From contig CAJUGL010000018.1 of assembly GCA_910586515.1 (NCBI GenBank), positions 1 to 56,765 on the forward strand: 56,765 bases of DNA. The letters are read 5' to 3'. The notes under the pieces were generated by a model. The model had not been told where the DNA came from and made no database searches. It worked only from the letters and a program-made list of their open reading frames with translations. The stretch is from an uncultured Acetatifactor sp. (lineage in GTDB: Bacteria > Bacillota > Clostridia > Lachnospirales > Lachnospiraceae). The translations under genes and the position numbers were made by a program. Shown here piece after piece: positions 1 to 7,680 of the stretch (the first letter of the stretch is position 1; the number at the start of each line of letters is the position of its first letter).

Positions 1-53
1 TCGCGTTTTGTGTGCATTCTCGTAACAGTTCAGCGCCCTGTCTGAACTGTTAC
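1..53. mobile_element. MITE copy 1 (right part), forms the 3' end of cysE
   Basis: These 53 bp are identical to the last 53 bp of the complete element at 1397-1449, and the left end runs off the window. The segment ends in the hairpin GTAACAGTTCAG/CTGAACTGTTAC (12-bp stem, 8-nt loop). Read on the minus strand, its terminal bases supply the last seven codons (VTVQTGR) and the stop codon of cysE. If this copy also made an 8-bp target duplication, the inner copy would be 54-61; the other copy lies outside the window. Confidence 0.85.
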
Positions 54-707
54 GAGCGCTTTCATCTGACTCTCCAATTCCAGAATCCGATCTCTCATCT
101 CCAAATTGGCCCGCTGAAGATTCAGAATATCTTCCTTTATCGGGTCAGGCAGATCCGTCTGGTTCAGCGTCTCCTGGGGCAGAGCCGTATTGCCCCGCTT
201 TACCACCCGGCCGGGGACGCCCACCACAGTGGAACCGGGCGGAACTTCGCTGAGAACCACGCTCCCTGCGCCGATTTTAGAATTATCTCCGATGAAAAAG
301 GACCCCAGAACCTTGGCTCCGGCGCTGATCATCACATTGTTTCCGACGGTTGGATGGCGCTTCCCGTGTTCCTTGCCGGTTCCGCCCAGGGTCACTCCCT
401 GGTACAATGTCACATTGTCCCCGATGACAGTGGTTTCTCCGATGATAACGCCGTTGCCGTGGTCAATAAAGAAACCTTTTCCGATCTTCGCGCCGGGATG
501 AATCTCAATCCCCGTCTTGCGCACCCCTCTCTGAGAAACCCATCTGGCCCAGAAATAATGCCCTTTCTCATAGAGTCTGTGGGCTATCCTATAGTGTATC
601 ATGACCTTGAAGCTGGGATAGAGGAACACCTCCATGGCAGAATGAATCGCCGGATCCCGCTCCCTGATTATCCGGATTTCCTCCGTAATGTTACTGATCA
701 TTCCCAT
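30..707 (-). CDS. cysE: Serine O-acetyltransferase with element-derived C-terminus
   Basis: Transfers acetyl from acetyl-CoA to L-serine, giving O-acetylserine for cysteine synthesis in the cytoplasm. About 225 aa. An N-terminal helical region is followed by a left-handed beta-helix of hexapeptide repeats (IHPGAKIGKGFFIDHGNGVI and following, including GGTGK and KRHPTVG), then a C-terminal helix. ATG at 707 is chosen because GGGAG lies 7 nt upstream; longer frames run into the leader. The gene follows a T-box leader, so expression should respond to tRNA charging, most likely tRNA-Cys. The last seven residues VTVQTGR and the stop codon come from a mobile element and are shared with IspF. They lie outside the hexapeptide core, so the enzyme is probably functional. 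Confidence 0.93.
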   Translation of the reverse strand: MGMISNITEEIRIIRERDPAIHSAMEVFLYPSFKVMIHYRIAHRLYEKGHYFWARWVSQRGVRKTGIEIHPGAKIGKGFFIDHGNGVIIGETTVIGDNVTLYQGVTLGGTGKEHGKRHPTVGNNVMISAGAKVLGSFFIGDNSKIGAGSVVLSEVPPGSTVVGVPGRVVKRGNTALPQETLNQTDLPDPIKEDILNLQRANLEMRDRILELESQMKALVTVQTGR

Positions 708-820
708 ATGAACACTCCCTTTTTGACGATTTCCTTCCACTGTGCGCCGTTCACCGCCCGCAGTCTCCGCCAATCTCCAAAACTGCGCTGAACCGGAAGA
801 CTCCGGCAGGCCTGCAGCAG

Positions 821-1243
821 AAAAACCGCGGCAAATCCATCCCTAGAGACGAATTTATCCGCGGTTCCACTCTACTTAAAGGCCTGAAGCCCTTCCCTCG
901 CCGCGTTTAACGCACGCCTACGAATTTACCTACTGAACTCTCCGGCGAAAACACACCTCCGGCCCCCGGGAATCTTCCCAGCGGCATCTCTTTCGGCAAA
1001 CCTGCTCCCGGGCGCACTTCCTTTTCCACCGGTGAGGATTGCTTTCAGCTTTTTAACAATCCCTCTCTGACATCCGGTCCAGGCGAAAACCCTTCCGGGC
1101 ATTCGCTTCCGAAAAGTACTCTTCCCGTTCCCTGCATTTATACTGCGCACCGGTTGAATTTGCAGTACAACTCGACTGCAGACCGCCAGCCAGGTATTTC
1201 ACCGGAGGCATTACTGTAAATCCTGACGGTCTGCAGTATAACT
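821..1243 (-). promoter_or_regulatory. T-box riboswitch leader of cysE
   Basis: On the minus strand the T-box sequence AGAGTGGAACCGCGG lies at 859-873. It is followed by a terminator pairing the CCGCGG at 859-864 with the CCGCGG at 826-831, then a U run (821-825). Upstream are Stem I hallmarks: an AGTA bulge sequence, AGAGAG, and a distal stem GGATTG/CAATCC. A candidate specifier UGC (Cys) is at 1014-1016. Uncharged tRNA would stabilise the antiterminator and allow cysE transcription. The specifier assignment is tentative; the T-box itself is clear. Confidence 0.88.
1176..1236 (-). repeat. Inverted repeat at the 5' end of the cysE leader
   Basis: CTGCAGACCG (1176-1185) and CGGTCTGCAG (1227-1236) form a perfect 10-bp stem just downstream of the predicted transcription start and about 100 nt before T-box Stem I. 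It is not part of the usual T-box fold. It could stabilise the 5' end or act as a DNA operator. Confidence 0.6.
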
Positions 1244-1249
1244 ATATAC

Positions 1250-1278
1250 AGCATATGCAAAAAAACCAATTCTGTCAA
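1250..1278 (-). promoter_or_regulatory. cysE promoter
   Basis: TTGACA (1273-1278), 17-bp spacer, TATGCT (1250-1255), read on the minus strand. The -35 box overlaps the TGA that would have ended ispF before the mobile element inserted. Confidence 0.75.
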
Positions 1279-1309
1279 TGTTTTTTTGCACCCGCCCCGG
1301 GACATCCTC

Positions 1310-1449
1310 GTAACAGTTCAGACAGCCCCTCCCGCGAAGTCAAAATTGCGCTCTGTGCAATTTTGCGAGACTTGCGGGCGCCAAAACGCATTCTTTTCGC
1401 GTTTTGTGTGCATTCTCGTAACAGTTCAGCGCCCTGTCTGAACTGTTAC
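1310..1449. mobile_element. Complete 140-bp MITE with 16-bp TIRs and 8-bp target duplication
   Basis: The left end GTAACAGTTCAGACAG (1310-1325) is the perfect inverse of the right end CTGTCTGAACTGTTAC (1434-1449). The direct repeat ACATCCTC flanks it on both sides (1302-1309 and 1450-1457). Inside are two further hairpins: CAAAATTGC/GCAATTTTG (1341-1349, 1357-1365) and CAAAACGC/GCGTTTTG (1382-1389, 1399-1406). The right end itself folds, because GTAACAGTTCAG recurs at 1418-1429. It carries no coding capacity. Family knowledge: IS66-type elements start with GTAA and duplicate 8 bp, so mobilisation by an IS66 transposase is inferred. Confidence 0.88.
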
Positions 1450-1974
1450 ACATCCTCCGCAGTTCCCGCAGCCCCCATCTGCCGTCAGAGCATTTTGGTC
1501 AAAGGGTGATGTAAGCAGGCAGACGGCCTGGGCGGATATTCCCTCTCCGCTTCCCGTAAAACCCAGCCCCTCCTCCGTGGTGGCCTTCACGTTGACATGG
1601 TCCGTGTCCGTCTCCAAAACCCTGGCAATATTCTCCCGCATAGTATCGATGTAGGGCCGCATTTTGGGCGCTTGGGCAATAATTGTGGCATCAATATTCT
1701 CAATAAAAAATCCCTTCTTTGTCAAGAGCGTCTTCACCGTTTCCAGCAGCTTCAGGGAGGAAATGCCCTTATACTCCTGCTCACTGTCAGGGAAATGCTT
1801 TCCGATATCTCCCATGCCGGCGGCTCCCAGCAAAGCGTCCATCACCGCATGAAGCAGAACATCCGCATCCGAATGCCCCAGAAGCCCCTTCTCATAGGGG
1901 ATTTTCACGCCGCCTATAACAAGCTCTCTGTCTTCCGTCAACCTATGAACGTCATATCCTATACCAACTCTCAT
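1426..1974 (-). CDS. ispF: 2-C-methyl-D-erythritol 2,4-cyclodiphosphate synthase
   Basis: Catalyses the cyclisation step of the MEP isoprenoid pathway. 182 aa, against the usual 155-160. The metal ligands are visible in DVH near residue 8 and GHSDADVLLHA near residue 40, with the TTEEGLGFTGSGEGI signature near the end of the core. The excess length is a tail with CGNCGGC, followed by VTVQTGR and a stop, both supplied by the inserted MITE. Removing the element and one target copy restores a frame ending PGAGAKKH and a TGA within the cysE -35 box, which I infer is the ancestral end. It lies 39 bp downstream of the helicase gene and is probably co-transcribed with it. Confidence 0.93.
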   Translation of the reverse strand: MRVGIGYDVHRLTEDRELVIGGVKIPYEKGLLGHSDADVLLHAVMDALLGAAGMGDIGKHFPDSEQEYKGISSLKLLETVKTLLTKKGFFIENIDATIIAQAPKMRPYIDTMRENIARVLETDTDHVNVKATTEEGLGFTGSGEGISAQAVCLLTSPFDQNALTADGGCGNCGGCVTVQTGR

Positions 1975-2013
1975 TTCCTACCATCTCCCGCATTCTGCTT
2001 CGGCAGCGCCGCC

Positions 2014-3873
2014 TTATTTCTTCTTTTTCTTTTTGGGGAAGGAAAAGGCCAGCCCTTTTTCGCTGCCATCTATTCTTACATCGCGCACTTTGGAAAACCG
2101 GCTTCCCTCACGGTCCCGCCTGGCGCGCGCGTCCCGGTTTTCCTCCCGTTCATTCCTTCGACGGCTTTCGCCCTCCTGGCGATCCCGCCTGATGCGGTCA
2201 TCTCTGTTTTCCTCCCGCCTGCGGCGGCTTTCCGCGCTCTCCTCCCGTCCGCGCCTGCGGCGGCCTTCTCCGCTCTCTTCCCGCCCGGGTCTGCGCCGGC
2301 CTTCTCCGCTCTCTTCCCGTCCGGATCTGCGCCGGCCGCCTCGGTCTCCCCGCCCCCGTTTATCGTCAAAGCGTTTGTTTTTAACTTCATAATCATCTGC
2401 AGCAATTTCCGGTCCTCTGTCTCCGATTTCCTGCTTCAGCATGGCGGCAGCCAGATCCAGAATATCGCATCCTTCCGCATCCAGCTTCCGCTGCAGGAAC
2501 TTTTTCATCAGCTCCATATCCTCATGCTCGTGAAGCTCCCATGCCTGATTCAGATACTTATCCGCTTTTGCCTTCAATACCTTGGACGCGCCGGGCAGTT
2601 TCTTTTCCTCAATGCTGGTCCTGCAGAAACGTTCCAGCTGCCGGATCCGGAAAATTTCCCTGCCGCTGACAAAGGTAAAGGAACGTCCCGTCTTACCCGC
2701 GCGCCCGGTCCTTCCGATTCGATGCACATAATATTCATTGTCCTGAGGCAGGTCATAATTGATGACGATCTCCACATCGTCAACGTCTATTCCCCTGGCA
2801 GCTACATCCGTGGCAATCAGAATATTCGCGCTGCCGTTCCGAAAGCGTCCCATAGCCACATCCCGCAGATGCTGGGACATATCGCCGTGAAGCCCTTCCG
2901 CCTGAAATCCCGCCTTTTTCAACACCTCCGCCAGCTCGTCCACCTTGATCTTCGTATTACAGAAAATAAGGCCCAGCTTCGGCTGGTAATACTCCAGCAG
3001 CCGGATACAGGCGGCATCCTTGTCCTGGCTCTTCACCTTATAATATCTCTGAGAAATCAGCGGAATGGTCAGCTCCTTCGCCGCCACCCTGACCAGCCTG
3101 GCATTCTTCTGAAACCGATCCGCAATATCCAGAATCGGCTTGGGCATGGTAGCGGAGAACAGCGCCGTCTGATGCTCGTTGGGAATCTCTCCCAGGATCA
3201 GCTCCATATCCTCCCTGAATCCCATGTCAAGCATCTCGTCAGCCTCATCCAGCACCACCATATTTACATGTTCCAATCTGATGGTATGGCGACGCATATG
3301 ATCCATAACCCGCCCGGGTGTGCCCACAATGATCTGAGTCCCCTTCAGCCCGTTTATCTGTCTGCGGATCTCCTGACCTCCGTAGACCGGAAGTACCTTT
3401 ATGCCGTGCATGTATTTGGCAATACTGCGGATCTCGTCCGCCGCCTGCATTGCCAGTTCTCTGGTAGGGCAGAGAATAATGGTCTGCAGACTCCTCAACT
3501 CCGGATCCAGCTTCTGAAGGGCCGGGATGGCAAATGCCGCAGTCTTGCCCGTACCTGTCTGAGCCTGTCCGATGATGTCCTCGCCTTCCAGTAAATAGGG
3601 AATGGCCTGCACCTGAATAGGCGTCAGCTTCTCAAATCCCATCTCCCTGACAGCCCGCACAATGCGCCGGTCCAAAAGAGGTTCTATGACGGAAAGACTG
3701 TCAGGATCCGCTGCATTTTCGCCCTCTTCCGTCATTCTCTCTTCGTCTTTTATCGGGTCCTCCGCTGACGCTTCCTTTTCCCTGCCCCTGACCATTTCTT
3801 CCCCGTGTCCGGGCATGCCAGTCCTTTCTTCCTTCTCTCCTGCCGTTTCCGTCATAGTTTCCAAACTAATCAT
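2014..3873 (-). CDS. DEAD-box ATP-dependent RNA helicase, CshA-like
   Basis: Unwinds RNA, probably in ribosome assembly, mRNA turnover or cold adaptation. About 619 aa. An acidic N-terminal tail is followed by the Q motif (GFEKLTPIQVQAIP), Walker A AQTGTGKT, DEAD in VLDEADEML, SAT in LFSATMP, and ARGIDV and HRIGRTGRAG in the second RecA domain. The last ~110 residues are very basic, with about three copies of an 11-residue GREESGEGRRR-type repeat, ending in six lysines; this is a likely RNA-binding tail. ATG at 3873 has GGGAG 7 nt upstream; the longer frame overlaps the GNAT gene. A specific name (cshA, deaD) is not assigned. Confidence 0.92.
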   Translation of the reverse strand: MISLETMTETAGEKEERTGMPGHGEEMVRGREKEASAEDPIKDEERMTEEGENAADPDSLSVIEPLLDRRIVRAVREMGFEKLTPIQVQAIPYLLEGEDIIGQAQTGTGKTAAFAIPALQKLDPELRSLQTIILCPTRELAMQAADEIRSIAKYMHGIKVLPVYGGQEIRRQINGLKGTQIIVGTPGRVMDHMRRHTIRLEHVNMVVLDEADEMLDMGFREDMELILGEIPNEHQTALFSATMPKPILDIADRFQKNARLVRVAAKELTIPLISQRYYKVKSQDKDAACIRLLEYYQPKLGLIFCNTKIKVDELAEVLKKAGFQAEGLHGDMSQHLRDVAMGRFRNGSANILIATDVAARGIDVDDVEIVINYDLPQDNEYYVHRIGRTGRAGKTGRSFTFVSGREIFRIRQLERFCRTSIEEKKLPGASKVLKAKADKYLNQAWELHEHEDMELMKKFLQRKLDAEGCDILDLAAAMLKQEIGDRGPEIAADDYEVKNKRFDDKRGRGDRGGRRRSGREESGEGRRRPGREESGEGRRRRGREESAESRRRREENRDDRIRRDRQEGESRRRNEREENRDARARRDREGSRFSKVRDVRIDGSEKGLAFSFPKKKKKK

Positions 3874-3928
3874 CTCTTTTCTCTCCCTTATCTCTATATT
3901 GCTTTCCTCTTTTACGCCGCGTATGAAG

Positions 3929-4393
3929 CTACAAGATTTTCTCCATCCCGGTTTTCTGCGGCACAAGACCGCATTTTTCGTAAAATCGCTTTGCCCCCGG
4001 ATTACATTCCCAGACATTCAGCGTCACATTGTAGCACCCCTCCTGCCGGGCAAAGGACAGCACATATTCATAGAGCTGCTCGCCTATCCGTTTTCCTCTG
4101 TGCGCTTCGTCCACACACAGATCATCAATGTAAAGTGTCTTAATATCCGTCAATATATTATCGCCTGACTGCTTTAATATGCAGAAGGCATACCCCAGCA
4201 GATTCTCTCCATCCACCGCCACAAATACAGGTTTCTCTTCATCTTTCAGTATTGCCAGAAGTTCCTCATCCATATACTTTTTTGTACCGCTTTTGAATAA
4301 ATCCGGTCTGCCCCGGTGGTGTACTTCCAAAACCTGATTCAGCAGACTGTTGATCCCCGCCAAATCCCGTTCTTCTCCTCGCCTGATCACCAT
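3929..4393 (-). CDS. GNAT family N-acetyltransferase
   Basis: About 154 aa with a single GNAT fold. The acetyl-CoA signature is visible as EAHRGKRIGEQLYEY, preceded by the beta strand TLYIDDLCVD and followed by TLNVWECNPGAKRFYEKCG. The acceptor is unknown; it may be a small molecule or a protein N-terminus. ATG at 4393 follows GAGGGGG. It sits 55 bp upstream of the helicase gene on the same strand, so the two may share a transcript, and it lies downstream of the metA terminator. Confidence 0.88.
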   Translation of the reverse strand: MVIRRGEERDLAGINSLLNQVLEVHHRGRPDLFKSGTKKYMDEELLAILKDEEKPVFVAVDGENLLGYAFCILKQSGDNILTDIKTLYIDDLCVDEAHRGKRIGEQLYEYVLSFARQEGCYNVTLNVWECNPGAKRFYEKCGLVPQKTGMEKIL

Positions 4394-4503
4394 TTTTCCA
4401 AATCCCCCTCTTCTTCTCTCGCTTCTCTCAAAATCTCTATTCCGGAGCATCCCTCCCAGTTCAGATAACAGCTTTCACTTCTCAAATCCTTATAAAATTA
4501 CGG

Positions 4504-4544
4504 CAAAAAACGGGACATTTCAGGAAATCAGGTTTTTGTCCCCC
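4504..4544 (-). terminator. Terminator after metA
   Basis: On the minus strand GGGACA...TGTCCC forms a stem (4537-4542 with 4512-4517), closely followed by GTTTTTT (4505-4511). It ends the rnhA-rluB-ligA-metA transcript. Confidence 0.7.
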
Positions 4545-4564
4545 GGAAACGGAACCCCGCCTGT

Positions 4565-5491
4565 TTACCGGCCTTTCCCACCGCTGCCCAACTCATAGGG
4601 CGTCACCTGATACACGTAATAATTGAGCCAGTTGCTGTAGAGGTTGTTGCTGTGGGAGCGCCATTGCAGCAGCGGCTTCTCTTTCGGGTCGTCCCCCGGA
4701 TAATAATTGTAGGGAATCTGGATGGGCAGTCCCTTGTTCAGGTCCCGGAAATACTCATTGTTCAGGGAATACCGATCATACTCCGGATGCCCTGTGACAA
4801 AAATCTTCTTCCCCTCCTGGGCAATGGCCAGATAAACGCCTGCCGCAGGCGATTCCGCCAATACCGTCAACTCACTGCAGGCATGGATCGCCTCCGCCGG
4901 AGACTCGGTATGCCGGCTCTGAGGAGCCGGGAAAATATCGTCAAATCCCCGCACCAAAGGTATCTTCCGATTCTGCACCCGATGATCGTATACGCCGAAC
5001 AGCTTGCGGGGAAGCTTTTTCTTGTCGATTCCGTAATAGTGATACAGTCCTGCCTGGGAAGCCCAGCAGATATGGAGAGTTGATGTTACATGTGTCTCGG
5101 CCCAGTCAAAAATATCGCAGATCTCCTCCCAATAGTCTACCTCTTCAAAGGGAATATCCTCCACCGGCGCTCCTGTGACGATCATCCCGTCGTATTTATG
5201 ATCTTTGATCTCATCCCATGTCACATAAAATTTGTTCAGATGGTTTGCAGAGGTATTCTGGGACACATGGCTCCTTGCATTCATAAAAGTCACATCCACC
5301 TGAAGAGGAGTGTTTGACAGAGCGCGCAGAAGCTGCAGCTCCGTATCCTGCTTTACCGGCATGTTGTTCAGAATCAGCACCTGCAGAGGACGAATGTCCT
5401 GATGCATGGCGCGGAATTCATCCATGACAAATATATTCTCGTTTTCCAGGATTTCCTTTGCGGGCAGATCCCGCTGCGTTTTGATGGGCAT
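4565..5491 (-). CDS. metA: Homoserine O-acetyltransferase (MetA family)
   Basis: Activates homoserine for methionine synthesis. 308 aa, full length. The catalytic Cys142 lies in HICWASQAG and the His/Glu pair in VTGHPEYD. Residue 111 is Glu (TGAPVED). In the MetA family Glu at this position goes with acetyl-CoA and Gly with succinyl-CoA, so the likely product is O-acetylhomoserine despite the common succinyltransferase label. AGGAGG lies just upstream of the ATG. It is the last gene of an rnhA-rluB-ligA-metA run, 21 bp after ligA, and is followed by a terminator. Confidence 0.93.
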   Translation of the reverse strand: MPIKTQRDLPAKEILENENIFVMDEFRAMHQDIRPLQVLILNNMPVKQDTELQLLRALSNTPLQVDVTFMNARSHVSQNTSANHLNKFYVTWDEIKDHKYDGMIVTGAPVEDIPFEEVDYWEEICDIFDWAETHVTSTLHICWASQAGLYHYYGIDKKKLPRKLFGVYDHRVQNRKIPLVRGFDDIFPAPQSRHTESPAEAIHACSELTVLAESPAAGVYLAIAQEGKKIFVTGHPEYDRYSLNNEYFRDLNKGLPIQIPYNYYPGDDPKEKPLLQWRSHSNNLYSNWLNYYVYQVTPYELGSGGKGR

Positions 5492-5512
5492 TTTTCTCCT
5501 CCTGCTCCATTT

Positions 5513-7675
5513 TCATTTTTCTTTTTCTTCCTGCTGCGTCCCGGCTTCCATCTGATACTGTTTCAGGAAATCCGTCTCCGACAAAACGGGAATCCCCAGC
5601 TCCCGGGCCTTTTTGTTTTTGGCCGAATTGGAAGTAACGTCATTGTTGATCAGGCAGGCGGTCTTGCCGGTGACGCTTCCGGTAACCTTTCCCCCCCTTG
5701 CCTCAATGGCTTCTTTCAGTTCATTCCTGCCGGCAAATTTAGTGAGTGTTCCTGTGACCACAAAACTTAAGCCGGAAAGCGTCTGGCTGCCCTCCTCCAC
5801 TTTGGGCTGCTGAATGACAAGCTCCTTTGTCAGATTCTCCAGTTTCCGCAGATTATCCTCGTCCCGCATATAGTTCACAAAGGCTGTGGCGATCACCTCC
5901 CCCACGCCGTCTATTGCGCTCAGGGTCTCCACATCCGCCTCCTGCATTCGTTTCAGCTCATAGTCAAAGAAACGGCAGAGCATCTTCGCATTGGCGCTGC
6001 CGATATTGGCAATGCCCAATCCGTATATCAGCCTGGGCAGAGTGGTGTTCCTCGCCCGATTTACACTCTCCAGCAGATTCTGATAAGACTTCTCCCCGAA
6101 GCCCTCCATCTCCACAATCTGCTCCCCATGCCGGTCCAGGTGAAATAAATCTGCGAACTCATGGATAAATCCCATCTCCACAAATTTTTCCAGGGTTGCC
6201 TCGCTCAGCCCGTCGATGTTCATGGCATCCCTGCTGACAAAGAGTGCGAATGCCTTGATCTGCTTGGCCGCGCATTTTTCGTTGACGCAGTAGAGGGACT
6301 GAACGTCATTAACCTGACGGATTTCCGTCTTTTCTCCGCACACCGGGCAAAACTCCGGGATTTCTGCCAGCCTCCTGCTCTGTGAGGCATCCGAACCGCT
6401 GTCCTGCGCAGTGAGCCTATCCCCATTCTCTCCCTGCCCTCTGTCTTCCTTTTCCGCCTCCTCTGCCTTCGCCGTCAGGTTCTCCGCAATCTGAGGGATG
6501 ATCATATTCGCCTTGTACACGGTAATCCGGTCGCCGATGCCCAGTTTCAGCCCCCTCAGAATACTGATATTGTGGACGGAAGCCCTGCTCACCGTGGTGC
6601 CTTCCAGTTCCACCGGCTCAAAGATTGCCACCGGATTAATCAGCCCTGTCCGGCTGGCGCTCCACTCAATCTCTCTCAGGGTCGTCTCCCGCAGTTCGTC
6701 CGCCCATTTGAAAGCAATTGCATTTCTGGGAAATTTGGCTGTCCGCCCCAGAGAAAGCCCGTATGCGATGTCGTTATAGGTCAAAACCAGTCCGTCTGAA
6801 GGAATATCATAGTCGTCGATCTTCTTCTCAAAGAGCTCTATGGTTTCCAATACGGTGTCCTCTTCCGCCAAATAGTGTTCTACCACCGAAAATCCCTGCT
6901 GCTCCAGGAAACGAAACTGCTCCTCCATGGTCCGAAATGTTTCCGGACGCCCCTCTCCCGCCGCAGAGTCCGCCCCGTCCTGTCCCTCATTCTCCCGGGC
7001 TGCCGCGCTTACCAGGGAAAAAGCGAAAAACCGGACATTTCTCTTCGCTGTTATCTCATTATTCAGCTGCCGCACGGAACCGCTGCAAAGATTTCTGGGA
7101 TTCTTGTACTTTGCTTCCGCCTCCTCTATCCCCGCATTAATCTTCTCGAAATCCGAGTAACCGATCACCGCCTCGCCGCGCAGCACCAGTTCTCCTCGGA
7201 ACGGAATCGAAAGAGGCAGATTGACGAAAGTTTTCGCATTCCCTGTGATCACCTCTCCTATCTCGCCGTTGCCCCTGGTGACCGCTTTCTCCAGTTTCCC
7301 GCCCCGATAGGTCAGTACGATTGTCAGCCCGTCCAGTTTCCAGCTCATCACCGCCGAATGCCCCTGAAGCCAGTCCCGCAGTTCGTCCCGGCTCTTTGTC
7401 TTATTCAGGGATAGCATGGGCGTCTCATGTCTCTCCTTCGGAAGTTCCTCCACCGCCTCATACCCTACGCGCACTGTGGGGCTGTTCGCCAGAACCATCC
7501 CCGTTTCCTTTTCCAGCCCCTCCAGTTCCTCATAAAGCCTGTCATATTCCAGGTTGCTCATGATTTCCCTGTCCTCGGCATAGTACGCCCTGGACGCTTT
7601 ATTCAACAGCTCGGATAAATATTTGATTCGTTCCGTTTTATTCATTTCTTCAGATTGCATATTGCCATCCACCAT
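5513..7675 (-). CDS. ligA: NAD+-dependent DNA ligase
   Basis: Seals nicks using NAD+. About 720 aa from the ATG at 7675; ATGs at 7660 and 7645 are alternatives, and longer frames overlap rluB. Visible in order: NAD-binding Ia domain (AYYAEDREIMSNLEYD), SPT, PMLSL, adenylation motif KLDG with Lys about residue 113, RGE, NPRN, OB fold, a four-cysteine zinc finger (CPVCGEK...CVNEKC), HhH repeats, and a C-terminal BRCT domain (LSGLSFVVTGTLTKFAGR). It has two acidic insertions and departures from typical LigA, such as TRGNG for TRGDG and NLCSGSVRQ for NAAAGSLRQ. It could be a divergent or second ligase. Confidence 0.92.
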   Translation of the reverse strand: MVDGNMQSEEMNKTERIKYLSELLNKASRAYYAEDREIMSNLEYDRLYEELEGLEKETGMVLANSPTVRVGYEAVEELPKERHETPMLSLNKTKSRDELRDWLQGHSAVMSWKLDGLTIVLTYRGGKLEKAVTRGNGEIGEVITGNAKTFVNLPLSIPFRGELVLRGEAVIGYSDFEKINAGIEEAEAKYKNPRNLCSGSVRQLNNEITAKRNVRFFAFSLVSAAARENEGQDGADSAAGEGRPETFRTMEEQFRFLEQQGFSVVEHYLAEEDTVLETIELFEKKIDDYDIPSDGLVLTYNDIAYGLSLGRTAKFPRNAIAFKWADELRETTLREIEWSASRTGLINPVAIFEPVELEGTTVSRASVHNISILRGLKLGIGDRITVYKANMIIPQIAENLTAKAEEAEKEDRGQGENGDRLTAQDSGSDASQSRRLAEIPEFCPVCGEKTEIRQVNDVQSLYCVNEKCAAKQIKAFALFVSRDAMNIDGLSEATLEKFVEMGFIHEFADLFHLDRHGEQIVEMEGFGEKSYQNLLESVNRARNTTLPRLIYGLGIANIGSANAKMLCRFFDYELKRMQEADVETLSAIDGVGEVIATAFVNYMRDEDNLRKLENLTKELVIQQPKVEEGSQTLSGLSFVVTGTLTKFAGRNELKEAIEARGGKVTGSVTGKTACLINNDVTSNSAKNKKARELGIPVLSETDFLKQYQMEAGTQQEEKEK

Positions 7676-7680
7676 CCTTT

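Noticed and set aside
926..1150. 74-codon frame on the minus strand within the cysE leader
   Set aside because: It falls entirely inside the T-box RNA, whose structure explains the sequence.
1597..3594. 665-codon open frame on the plus strand opposite the helicase and ispF
   Set aside because: It lies antisense to two clear genes, and its leucine/proline/histidine-rich translation is typical of the reverse strand of GC-rich coding DNA. No family is recognisable.
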